From: a virus
Strand: one strand, 5' to 3'
Virus record (IMG/VR): IMGVR_UViG_3300007512_000228
Coordinates: 1 to 21,684 of that record
Length of the DNA: 21,684 bases
Shown here: positions 10,991 through 18,772 of the stretch, piece by piece
Layout of the letters: every line of letters starts with the position of its first letter
Position numbering within the stretch: the first letter of the stretch is position 1
Program-made: the position numbers and the translations under genes
The notes under the pieces: model-generated
What the model was told of the DNA's origin: nothing
The model's input: only the letters and a program-made list of their open reading frames with translations
Databases searched by the model: none

Positions 10991-11076
10991 GTTATGCAGC
11001 AATAGCGTTGCAACGCTGCATTAGATTGCGTTTCGCCCTGATTGCGATATTTTCGTTTCGCAAAGGACGAATTTGC
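10991..11076. promoter_or_regulatory. Gap after the late virion operon, with a 14-bp palindrome
   Basis: The stretch between the last virion gene and the 46-aa gene holds a perfect 14-bp palindrome AGCGTTGCAACGCT (11004-11017) and two GTTTCGC repeats near 11030 and 11055. No U-tract terminator is seen. It may hold an operator or promoter for the 10968-8561 genes. Confidence 0.4.
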
Positions 11077-13329
11077 TTATTGAGTCGGTCCGCCCCCACC
11101 GAGCAAACCAGTGGCACTGTTCTTTAACACCCCGAAACCTGCGCCGACAGCTGCGGGAGCGGCAGCACCCAAATTCGGATACCGCTGATCTAACGGTACT
11201 GCAGCCTGGGGCGCAGCCAGTGCAGCTGCTATGCTTACCTGCGGCACAATGCTGGTGGGCAGTCTGCCACTGAACGATGACGCTGCTTGCCTCGGAGCAC
11301 CGATATTACGCAAGTAACTCACCAGGGGTAGCCCTTTAAAGAAAGCTGCAGTGTTGGAGGTATTGCGTCCGGTCGGTTTCACCTTTCCAGCTTTCGCCGC
11401 ATTGAAAATCCAGCGGCTGATCATTTTCTGCTCATCGAGCGTATACATCAGATTAAGAAGACCCGTGTTCCGCTCTTTAAGCGTCATCCAGTTTTTCATA
11501 AACGTGGACGGGACAAACTCACCAGCTTTGTTTCTGGATGCGCTCAACATACGCAGCGTGCCTTCATCTACTATTCCCAGCCACTCTGGATTATCGGCAC
11601 CCAGGCGATCGCGAACTACGCTGAGACCGCGATGCAATGCCGGCTTCGTAAAGAACTCTGTATTGGCGCCGCCCAGGATAAAGCTTGCAGCCTCCTCTGG
11701 AAGGACAACCATTCGACCGTCCTCGGTCACGAGCCTAGAAGCAATATGGTTTGGATCGCTTTTGTTCTTCGCTTGCCAGTTCTTCCCGAAGTCTCGACGC
11801 AGCTTAACTGCGGTCTTCCACCACTGCGCACCTTGAGCATCGCCAATAAGCAATCCCTGCTCGATGATGCCATCGATATGCTCATCGAAGTTCTTGATCA
11901 TCTTGTTAAGGTGTAAGCTCGCTTCACCCTCGGCCTTATGCGCTACCTGGCCCCAATCACGACGCCAGTAGTTAAGCTCTGTGATCGTCGGATTTTCTTT
12001 CTCGAGGATTTTTGAAAGGCTATCCCGAGCTCGCTGAAACTCCGCGACGCGCTCATGCATTCCGGTTCGGCTAACGTCCACAACGTCATCGAATAGCGCC
12101 TGACGACCGTTCGCCGGTAATGCCGTAGAAGTCGTCTCCGCAACGTCGTAGGCATAACGGTACGCGGCCTGATCGGTCGCCGCCATCGACTGCAATCGCT
12201 GCTGGATGATCTCGCCTGGTGTGCCGCGAGCTTGCGCAACACCTGTACCGACTGCGCTGTGCAAGACATCCGGTGCGCCCTGTACTGCTTCGCTCTGACT
12301 AGCCCTTACGCCCTGCGCAATCATCTGAGCGGTCTCACCCCTCATCGGTGTCTCTAGTGCGTACTCAGCTTGCTGAGCTGCGGCATCGCCGGTGATGTCG
12401 CCTTTGGTTAGTGGGGTTCTCAAACCTTCCGGCGTAAGCGCATCAGCGGTCTTAGAGACTGCGACCGCTTGCCCGTACTTGGCTTCCAGGTTTCGGTAAA
12501 GGCCGCGCAGCTGCGGGGTCAGGTCTTGGCTATAGACGCCAGCCTCACGTAAGGCGCGGATCGCGTCGTCAGTCAGGTCGCCTTTGTTAAACCACTTCTG
12601 GAGAGCACCCCAGGCTTTCCTGGCACCCTTACCTGCCAGGTCGCCAGCTGGAACACTTAAAGCACCGAGTGCAGCGGTCAACAGAACACGATTCCCGTCC
12701 GGTATGGGTCCGCTTTCAGGTCCGCCGCCAAGACCCCAGGAGGCACTCTCTCGAGCTGCAGAGGTCAGCCCCATCCCTAATCCTGTCTTAATAGCTCGCC
12801 CGATTGCCGTACCAAGTAACCCCAATCGTGAAGCCGGCGCGTAGGTTGCGAGCTGTCCACCGAGTCGCTGCAGGTCCGCCATCGAGAATCCAGGCTTGTT
12901 CAGATAGAACGGTTTGCCGCCGAGAGAGACGACAGTGTTATTAAAGCGATCAGAGTAGAACTGGACATTCTCTTTACCGACTGCGTTCTCGAGGATCGCT
13001 CTCATCTGCGTATCGTCCTCGGTGAGGTAACGACCAGCTGTAAACTTGCCGGCGTCGGTAGCCGACACACTGCTGTCCTGCCAGGGCATGCCGTACATCA
13101 ATGCGTTGGGATCGCCGCCACCGGCTTCCCACAAATCACGCTCGGCCAGCTCTGGCACACCCTCTTCGCGGCGTCCGCGACCCGTTACGACTGCCGTCAT
13201 CTCCTCGAGCTTGTCCCAGATGTTGCCGCTTTTTTTGGCTGCAGCATCGGCTGCTCCTGGATGAGGTAGGATGTCCTTCGGTTCTTCAGCAGCTTCCTGG
13301 TACGCTTTTAAAAAGTCTTCTGGCTTCAT
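11077..13329 (-). CDS. Large putative internal virion / DNA-ejection protein, 750 aa
   Basis: A 750-residue protein with a charged N-terminus (MKPEDFLKAYQEAAEEPKDI), an Ala/Gly-rich hydrophobic stretch at about 180-215 (RLGLLGTAIGRAIKTGLGMG), a long helical middle with heptad-like spacing (EFQRARDSLSKILEKENPTI) and a Gly/Pro-rich C-terminus ending GGGGPTQ. Its size, helix content, amphipathic membrane-like segment and place at the end of the virion operon are typical of podovirus ejection proteins that enter the cell with the DNA. No lysozyme or transglycosylase motif was seen. It overlaps the upstream gene by ATGA. Function is inferred from composition and order. Confidence 0.6.
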   Translation of the reverse strand: MKPEDFLKAYQEAAEEPKDILPHPGAADAAAKKSGNIWDKLEEMTAVVTGRGRREEGVPELAERDLWEAGGGDPNALMYGMPWQDSSVSATDAGKFTAGRYLTEDDTQMRAILENAVGKENVQFYSDRFNNTVVSLGGKPFYLNKPGFSMADLQRLGGQLATYAPASRLGLLGTAIGRAIKTGLGMGLTSAARESASWGLGGGPESGPIPDGNRVLLTAALGALSVPAGDLAGKGARKAWGALQKWFNKGDLTDDAIRALREAGVYSQDLTPQLRGLYRNLEAKYGQAVAVSKTADALTPEGLRTPLTKGDITGDAAAQQAEYALETPMRGETAQMIAQGVRASQSEAVQGAPDVLHSAVGTGVAQARGTPGEIIQQRLQSMAATDQAAYRYAYDVAETTSTALPANGRQALFDDVVDVSRTGMHERVAEFQRARDSLSKILEKENPTITELNYWRRDWGQVAHKAEGEASLHLNKMIKNFDEHIDGIIEQGLLIGDAQGAQWWKTAVKLRRDFGKNWQAKNKSDPNHIASRLVTEDGRMVVLPEEAASFILGGANTEFFTKPALHRGLSVVRDRLGADNPEWLGIVDEGTLRMLSASRNKAGEFVPSTFMKNWMTLKERNTGLLNLMYTLDEQKMISRWIFNAAKAGKVKPTGRNTSNTAAFFKGLPLVSYLRNIGAPRQAASSFSGRLPTSIVPQVSIAAALAAPQAAVPLDQRYPNLGAAAPAAVGAGFGVLKNSATGLLGGGGPTQ

Positions 13330-15038
13330 TGCTTTAATATGACCTCAATTGCTTTGCCGTCTCTGACTATCCAATACGAACCATTAACAAAAATTGGCCC
13401 TTCTGTATCGACCATGCCAGAGAGAAATTCCCATCCCTCTTTTTCGGCTGATATGACATTGTCTGTCACGGTGTACCCACCTGGATCAGGAATGCCAGCG
13501 ACATTGCTATCCCTCAGTAAGCCCTCAAACTGGGTCCACATTTCCCGAGGAATGATGCCGCCAAACCCTTCCTCATTTGACTGCCACTTTTTCATCAATT
13601 CGTGATCGCGTACAAAAGACATCCACAGTTTTGAACTTTCAACGGTATACCCGTGCAGTTTTCTAAACTCTTCCGAAACATTGAAAAGATCGATTTGTCT
13701 TTGCGCAGCGTTTTGAATAATCTCTAGGAGTATTCGGTTTCCTTGAGGTGTTTTGATCAGCTGCGGCGCCATGCTCATAAAGATTGCCATCTCACGATCG
13801 GAGACTGCGCCCTTTGTCATAGAAATATTACGCGCACCGGCTTGCTTCGAGAAGACGTCAAAGAAGTCGTAAGCGCCCAGCTCGAGAGCGGCCATGATCC
13901 TCTGTTGGTCCTCATCTGCGCTGCCAGCGAACATATCGTGAGCCCATTGTTTGATCGACATCCTGATTGGAGCAGTCGGCCCCGTCTGAATGATGCCCTG
14001 ATTTATGAGCTGAAGGGATAGTGTTGCTTTTTGCCGGTCTGCCTCCGCAGCACTAACATCTATCTTAGATGCGGCCATCATGTCCTTAACTTGAGTAAGC
14101 TCAATATACTCAGCAGCTTTACTCTGCGGACCGACAGCGTTCGGTTTCTGCTTCTGCGCCAGCATAATCTGAGCAGCTCGCTGCTGTACAAAGGCTTCCT
14201 TATCGCCGCCGAAAGTTTCGCGTTGCACATCAGTCATGTTGTCCCAGTTCGCTTCTGCGATGTACATCGCTTCAGCTGCATCGGTGCCGAGCTGCGGTCC
14301 TTGCTGCGGCATCGGGACCATACCGGCGATCGTTTGCGCCTCCTCCAGACTCATCTCAGGATTCGCAGCGATGATCTCCGCGACCGTGGGACGCGCCTGG
14401 GCAAAGGCGTCGCCGCCCAGGTAGTCGCTCGCGAGAACCGGAGCAGCTTCGGGCTTAAACTGCTCGAAGATTTCGTGTGCTCGCTTGATGTCGTCCACGT
14501 CGGTAATGCCCGACGCAATCAATATCTGTTTCAGGTCAGCGGACGTCTCAGGCGAATACTTCAGGATAAGCTGGCCGATAGCGCGGTCAATGTAATCCTG
14601 GCGATCCGCATCGCGCTCCTTGCGAGACGTCATGGTCGAGCCCACCGCTTTCTCGTAAGCTGAACGTCGGCTGGTGTTGCCGGTCAGGTACGCTAACGTA
14701 TCCAGGATAGCTCCGTGACGTTCTCTGCGCGTTTCAAGCTCAGCCTGTTGCTGCGGGGTCAGTTGGCCCTGCATCGCTTGCTGATCCGCTGCCTCGTACA
14801 CGTTCGGGATTTCGCTGTAACGCATGCCCGTGGTGTCGGCCGGTATCGCCGAAGCGGCTTCGGCAGCGTCTTGAGCGTCCATCTCAATGTCAGCAGCTGC
14901 TGGCAAAAGCCCCTGACGGCTTAACCGGTCATTTTGACGGTAACGATTTAGCTCCATATCCCGGCGCTTTCTTCGCACATCAAAAAGCATCTCCCTGGTG
15001 TCTGAGAGCAACGGGGATAAAAATGTTTGATCAACCAT
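13326..15038 (-). CDS. Putative internal virion protein, 570 aa
   Basis: ATG 15038 (MVDQTFLSPLLSDTREMLFD) is preferred to an earlier ATG because GGAG lies eight bases upstream. The protein is acidic and helical, with Gln/Ala-rich segments (QAMQGQLTPQQQAELETRRE), and ends in a small beta-rich domain (DTEGPIFVNGSYWIVRDGKA). It overlaps the neighbouring virion genes by 8 and 4 bp. Composition and position among other Ala/Gln-rich late proteins suggest an internal or ejection protein; no family signature is recognised. Confidence 0.6.
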   Translation of the reverse strand: MVDQTFLSPLLSDTREMLFDVRRKRRDMELNRYRQNDRLSRQGLLPAAADIEMDAQDAAEAASAIPADTTGMRYSEIPNVYEAADQQAMQGQLTPQQQAELETRRERHGAILDTLAYLTGNTSRRSAYEKAVGSTMTSRKERDADRQDYIDRAIGQLILKYSPETSADLKQILIASGITDVDDIKRAHEIFEQFKPEAAPVLASDYLGGDAFAQARPTVAEIIAANPEMSLEEAQTIAGMVPMPQQGPQLGTDAAEAMYIAEANWDNMTDVQRETFGGDKEAFVQQRAAQIMLAQKQKPNAVGPQSKAAEYIELTQVKDMMAASKIDVSAAEADRQKATLSLQLINQGIIQTGPTAPIRMSIKQWAHDMFAGSADEDQQRIMAALELGAYDFFDVFSKQAGARNISMTKGAVSDREMAIFMSMAPQLIKTPQGNRILLEIIQNAAQRQIDLFNVSEEFRKLHGYTVESSKLWMSFVRDHELMKKWQSNEEGFGGIIPREMWTQFEGLLRDSNVAGIPDPGGYTVTDNVISAEKEGWEFLSGMVDTEGPIFVNGSYWIVRDGKAIEVILKQ

Positions 15039-15495
15039 AAGTCTTTCTCCACCAATCAGGATCAAGAATGGCAGGGTCTGTTCCGATTGCTTCGTAATCG
15101 ACAGCTGCCATTGAAGGCACATCCGGCCCAGGCGTTGCAGAGAAATCTAGCGTCCCAGGCGGCGGACCGACTGCTCCCGTTGATGCCTCTGCTCCTCCGC
15201 CGCCAGCGTCTAGTGGGAATGTCTCTTGCATGTTCTTGATGAGCTGCTGCCGAAATTCGTGATCGTCGAGTGCTTTTTGATAGCCAAAAGCGTCAAAATT
15301 ACCCTCTTGCGATAACGCTCCTGGGGCGCTGCCGAATCTTTGATCCCCTTGGCCTCGATACCGCATCGCGTCCATTCGATTCGATGCCCCGAAGTCACCA
15401 TGAGTCGTAAAGTCACCGGGCGTAGGCTTCTTCCAGCCACCGCTAAAGGGATTGGAAACGCCAGCACTTCCCATTTTTCCAGACGCAGTCGTCAT
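15031..15495 (-). CDS. Putative virion protein, 154 aa
   Basis: A 154-residue Gly/Pro/Ser-rich protein: MTTASGKMGSAGVSNPFSGG, then RFGSAPGALSQEGNFDAFGY, a short helix (HEFRQQLIKNMQETFP), a Gly-rich linker (LDAGGGGAEASTGAVGPPPG) and the ending ILDPDWWRKTYG. Largely disordered. Its ATG overlaps the stop of the preceding gene by one base (TAATG), and its 3' end overlaps the next gene by 8 bp. It is probably a minor internal or tail-associated virion protein, by position only. Confidence 0.55.
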   Translation of the reverse strand: MTTASGKMGSAGVSNPFSGGWKKPTPGDFTTHGDFGASNRMDAMRYRGQGDQRFGSAPGALSQEGNFDAFGYQKALDDHEFRQQLIKNMQETFPLDAGGGGAEASTGAVGPPPGTLDFSATPGPDVPSMAAVDYEAIGTDPAILDPDWWRKTYG

Positions 15496-16853
15496 TACAG
15501 TGCTCCGTAGTTCACAAACTTGACGCCATCGATCTCACCGACCGCGTCAGGATTGATGAGCTCAACTTCTTGGGCCATCACGCCGCGTCGCGGTGTGTCG
15601 TCTCCGACATAGTTATAGTTGTAGACGTTGTATTCGCGAATGCCGCTGCGGTAAGTGCCGTCGTACTCGATGTTCTCTTTAATGCGAGCATCTGAGGTCA
15701 TGAAGGGCGCAGCGATCGATGCGATCTGTCCAATCGTCTGAAGACCGCTCGGCCCAGGCTGCGTAATGGTGCTGCTGGACCCGTAATTACCCTGGATCAG
15801 TGCCATGTAATTCGCAAGGTGTCGCATGTCTTTTGTTTGATCGTAGTTATACGCTGCGATGTCCGCATTGATGTTCGCCTGATCGAGAGCGCGTTCGGAC
15901 CCACCGACTTTCTCGAGACGGTCATACAAGCTCAGCGGCGCATTCATAATGCTCGGGTACTGCTGCAACGCTTGAAGCCCCATTCGGCCAGCACCTTGAG
16001 CTGCCTGGTTCCCCTGCAGTGCTGCCTGGGCGCCAGCCAAACGCAGGTTTCCGCCGGCGTCGGTTCGCTGCTGCGCAAACTGCTGCGCACCGAGCGCCAT
16101 CTGGCCAGCTGGCAGTCTCCGCTGCTGCGCTTGCGAGTACGCATCGGCGTACATACGTGACGCCTGATCCGAGAGCTTAGAGGTGGCAGTGTTGATCGCT
16201 TTCGATGTGATTAGATCAGCTCTCGATGATCCACCTGGTTGGTACGCGATCTGTGACTCGCGAATCTTCGGAAGAATGGTGCCGGTAAGGTTATCGAGCA
16301 CATCCCGTGACATCGCTGCCGTAACCGGTGCGAGCTGCGCAGTGTTGACGCGACCTGCCAACATATCCGACAGCTGCTCGTTTTGGAATGGCGTCATCCC
16401 TGCGTACTGATTCTGCGACAAGTCGTACTGGGTCGCTCTGTTTCCGTAACGCATCATGTTATTAGCGTAGGGACGAACCTGATTTTCCGCCAACGTCCCT
16501 TGCTGCATTGCCTTGGTCGCAAGGTTGCGGGACAGGTTGTACGTTCCCAGCAGCTGCTGATTAGCGGCGGCTTGCTGACGCGCTGCTTCCGGCCCCATCA
16601 CGTAGCCCTTGATGGCATCATGCGCTGCTGTTTGCGTGGGCGTGAATCCGGCGACGGTCGGGTTATATACCCAGTCTCCTACTTTCGATGCTTTCCCCGC
16701 TTCAACATCCTCTGCGGTCGCCTCTCGCCCGTAATATCTCGGTGCGCCCTTTTGAAATGCCTTGACCGCGTTGGCGAAACCGAATTTCAGATAGTTCTGC
16801 TGCCCCTTCCAGGGGCCGGTTTCTTGCGTCGTTACTTTTGTGCTGCCACCCAT
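15495..16853 (-). CDS. Putative ejection/tail protein with C-terminal S74-like chaperone motif, 452 aa
   Basis: A 452-residue protein starting MGGSTKVTTQETGPWKGQQN. The long middle is Gln/Ala/Arg-rich and helical (AARQQAAANQQLLGTYNLSR, AQQRRLPAGQMALGAQQFAQ), as in DNA-transfer proteins. The last 66 residues (387-452) match the peptidase S74 intramolecular chaperone start: SDARIKENI, a Tyr-rich strand (YNVYNYNYV), GVMAQEVELINPDAVGE and VNYGAL. The S-D-x-R-x-K motif carries the self-cleavage serine and lysine in tail spikes. Here the domain is short and the protein otherwise lacks fibre features. AGGA lies nine bases before ATG 16853. Confidence 0.65.
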   Translation of the reverse strand: MGGSTKVTTQETGPWKGQQNYLKFGFANAVKAFQKGAPRYYGREATAEDVEAGKASKVGDWVYNPTVAGFTPTQTAAHDAIKGYVMGPEAARQQAAANQQLLGTYNLSRNLATKAMQQGTLAENQVRPYANNMMRYGNRATQYDLSQNQYAGMTPFQNEQLSDMLAGRVNTAQLAPVTAAMSRDVLDNLTGTILPKIRESQIAYQPGGSSRADLITSKAINTATSKLSDQASRMYADAYSQAQQRRLPAGQMALGAQQFAQQRTDAGGNLRLAGAQAALQGNQAAQGAGRMGLQALQQYPSIMNAPLSLYDRLEKVGGSERALDQANINADIAAYNYDQTKDMRHLANYMALIQGNYGSSSTITQPGPSGLQTIGQIASIAAPFMTSDARIKENIEYDGTYRSGIREYNVYNYNYVGDDTPRRGVMAQEVELINPDAVGEIDGVKFVNYGAL

Positions 16854-16877
16854 AATTTCATTCCTAATTGTCGCTCC

Positions 16878-17180
16878 CTAATCAGCGGGAGTGTCGTCGA
16901 AGTTTGTCGTCGTATCTGTCGTTGTGTCCGTCGTTGTATCTGTCGTCGTGTCTTGCAATGCTGATAACATAGACCGCGAACCAGGATTGTTCACAAGGAA
17001 ATACCTGTTTCCAATCTTGAGTTTGACTCCTGGGCTATAAAACGCACCGGGGTTTGAAAAACGGTAAGTCGGCCTATTCGGGTTTGAAAAACTAAACCCT
17101 GTTGAAGGGGCGATTAAGTTGTTATTGGCACCATAAATTCCTACGCTTTGTCGCCCCCAGCCAGCAGGGGTCAATACCAC
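16878..17180 (-). CDS. Hypothetical virion-region protein with TTTD repeats, 100 aa
   Basis: From GTG 17180 (AGAGG nearby): VLTPAGWGRQSVGIYGANNN, then aromatic, Asn/Pro-rich sequence (FSFSNPNRPTYRFSNPGAFY) and a C-terminal tandem repeat TTTDTTTDTTTDTTT coded by a 12-bp DNA repeat at about 16890-16950. The repeat makes a flexible acidic tail. The protein could be a minor structural or scaffold-like factor; no family is recognised. Repeat number is likely to vary between relatives. Confidence 0.5.
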   Translation of the reverse strand: MVLTPAGWGRQSVGIYGANNNLIAPSTGFSFSNPNRPTYRFSNPGAFYSPGVKLKIGNRYFLVNNPGSRSMLSALQDTTTDTTTDTTTDTTTNFDDTPAD

Positions 17181-17230
17181 TAACCTCTTATCCTTTTCTG
17201 ACTTCGGTTTCCACAGAACATTCCCGGAAC

Positions 17231-18076
17231 CTACTTCTCCGGGTTTTCGGCCTCCGGCTTTTTTCCGTTCTTTTCTGTTACCTCCTCGGTCGGCAAATCT
17301 TTAAAGTCTTCCCAGTTTTCCCACTCGATTGGTCTGTACTTCCACCGCGCCAATGGCGCCGGGGCATACTTCAAAAACCCTCCAGGGAGATATCTTTTAT
17401 GGTACTCAGCTGACCAGGGCTGGTAGTTCATCAAACCGATCTGGCGGACAGGACCATCAACCTCATCGCGCATCAGAGAAAGAGAAGCATTGGCGACCGG
17501 ACCGAAGAGCTGGTTTTTTCCGAATCCCTGACGGTTAGGAATGTATCGAGACCAATCCTGTGCTTTAGGTTGTGTGTAATCTTTTTGAAGGATGAAGCTT
17601 TTGGGGCTTAGCGTTACCTGTCCGCCGCCCCCGCCACCGCCCCCGCCTCCGCCTCCTCCGCCGCCATTGTCTTTTCCGCCTCCGCCATGATAATCGTCGT
17701 GAGACGTGGTGTCCTTACCCTTGAAGTAATCGTCATAGGCTTTTGTCCCTGGCTTTACCTTAGTGCCGCCAGGATATTTACCTTGCAAAAGAGCTTTGTC
17801 TTCTGCGGCATGGAAGCGCCCGAAATCCGCTTTGGTGAATCTTCCGCCTTCGGCTTTTTTGATCCAGTATTCCGCTTGTGCGGCTGGTGACATACCGTTG
17901 TGGTCTGCAAAACCAGACATGTCGCCACCTTTCTGGTGGGTGTCAATCATGCGCCATGCATTGGCAAGATCACCGCGTGAATTTACGTAAGACTCAAACT
18001 TAGAGTCAGGAACATTCTTCATGTAATTACGCAAATTACGGTTGTACGCTGCGTTTTTGTTTCCGCCAAAACTCAT
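17231..18076 (-). CDS. Putative virion protein with a 15-residue glycine linker, 281 aa
   Basis: Two parts separated by an uninterrupted run of 15 glycines (residues 138-152; codons 17665-17621). The N-terminal half (MSFGGNKNAAYNRNLRNYMK, then a helical region with WRMIDTHQKGGDMSGFADHN) is hydrophilic. The C-terminal half is Pro/aromatic-rich (GFLKYAPAPLARWKYRPIEW) and ends in a charged tail. The linker suggests two independently folding parts. It overlaps the upstream gene by ATGA. It is probably a minor virion protein by position; no family is recognised. Confidence 0.55.
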   Translation of the reverse strand: MSFGGNKNAAYNRNLRNYMKNVPDSKFESYVNSRGDLANAWRMIDTHQKGGDMSGFADHNGMSPAAQAEYWIKKAEGGRFTKADFGRFHAAEDKALLQGKYPGGTKVKPGTKAYDDYFKGKDTTSHDDYHGGGGKDNGGGGGGGGGGGGGGGQVTLSPKSFILQKDYTQPKAQDWSRYIPNRQGFGKNQLFGPVANASLSLMRDEVDGPVRQIGLMNYQPWSAEYHKRYLPGGFLKYAPAPLARWKYRPIEWENWEDFKDLPTEEVTEKNGKKPEAENPEK

Positions 18077-18564
18077 TTTTCTTCCCTCAGTTCTTTCGTT
18101 AGAACTTGGTAGCTAGATTTCCAATCAGGTAACATTTTTTCAAAACCTTTTCTTGCCCACGCTTCTACTGAGTCACACCCCTGGTTCAGCGCGAATTGTT
18201 CAATCTCTTTGAACAGGTAGTACCACTTTTTCAGGCCGCGCCCACCGAGCGATAACACCCGCAAAATCCGCTTGCGCGGATAGGTAATAATCTCAGTAAT
18301 CACAGACGCAACAATTGCGGTGTCCTGCACTACGACCCACAGCTGCATGTCGCCCATGCATAGCGGCGCGTAAACGTCCTCTGCTAAGAGCTCACCTTCG
18401 CTGTGGTCTACTGCGGCCTCAATGTGCGGAAGTACATAAGCCCAGATTGCGGCCACCTTATCAGGTGGTACGAAAAAACCTTTAAAGTTTCGTCCAGCTG
18501 GTTCCGTCGAACCAGTAGATTCCTTCTCCGGTACTTCCTGGGTTCCAGTCCGTTCCATCGGCAT
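18073..18564 (-). CDS. GNAT-like phage protein, 163 aa
   Basis: Residues 31-160 fit the acetyltransferase-fold proteins common beside podovirus tail genes: FFVPPDKVAAIWAYVLPHIE, MQLWVVVQDTAIVASVITEI, then YPRKRILRVLSLGGRGLKKW and VEAWARKGFEKMLPDW. The L-R-V-L-S-L-GG-RGL loop replaces the usual acetyl-CoA site Q/R-x-x-G-x-G/A, so catalysis is uncertain. ATG 18564 (or 18558) overlaps the upstream 96-aa gene by 83 bp; GGGAG lies nine bases before it. No shorter in-frame start is available near the domain boundary. Confidence 0.6.
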   Translation of the reverse strand: MPMERTGTQEVPEKESTGSTEPAGRNFKGFFVPPDKVAAIWAYVLPHIEAAVDHSEGELLAEDVYAPLCMGDMQLWVVVQDTAIVASVITEIITYPRKRILRVLSLGGRGLKKWYYLFKEIEQFALNQGCDSVEAWARKGFEKMLPDWKSSYQVLTKELREEK

Positions 18565-18772
18565 ACCTGATGTCTCCCTTCCTTGGGTTGTCCGGTGTTA
18601 CGTGTGTTGGTTCCAGGCGGAATAACGCCTGGTTTAAAACAATACTTGAAAGACGCCGCAGCTCCGTCACGACGTACTGTGCTAGATCGCGCTGATCAGG
18701 CGGCAGCATAGGCGTCGGACCAGGCTCAAACCGTGTTACCGATTTGACCTTCTTATCCGCGTGAATCGCCAT
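18482..18772 (-). CDS. Small virion-region protein, 96 aa
   Basis: A 96-residue protein starting MAIHADKKVKSVTRFEPGPT, with a helix (QYVVTELRRLSSIVLNQALF) and an ending typical of phage fibre or adaptor modules: P-R-KGDIRYADGTDWNPGSTG then EGIYWFDGTSWTKL. This G-x-YWFDGT-SW motif also occurs in tail-fibre proteins. The start overlaps the upstream stop by one base. Its 3' end overlaps the GNAT-like gene. It may link tail and fibre, or be a minor tail protein. Confidence 0.65.
   Translation of the reverse strand: MAIHADKKVKSVTRFEPGPTPMLPPDQRDLAQYVVTELRRLSSIVLNQALFRLEPTHVTPDNPRKGDIRYADGTDWNPGSTGEGIYWFDGTSWTKL

Noticed and set aside
11351-16964. Several long plus-strand open frames opposite the virion genes (for example 14031-14663 and 16383-16964).
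   Set aside because: They are antisense shadows of high-GC coding genes, with no ribosome sites or protein-like features, while the minus-strand genes are tightly coupled.
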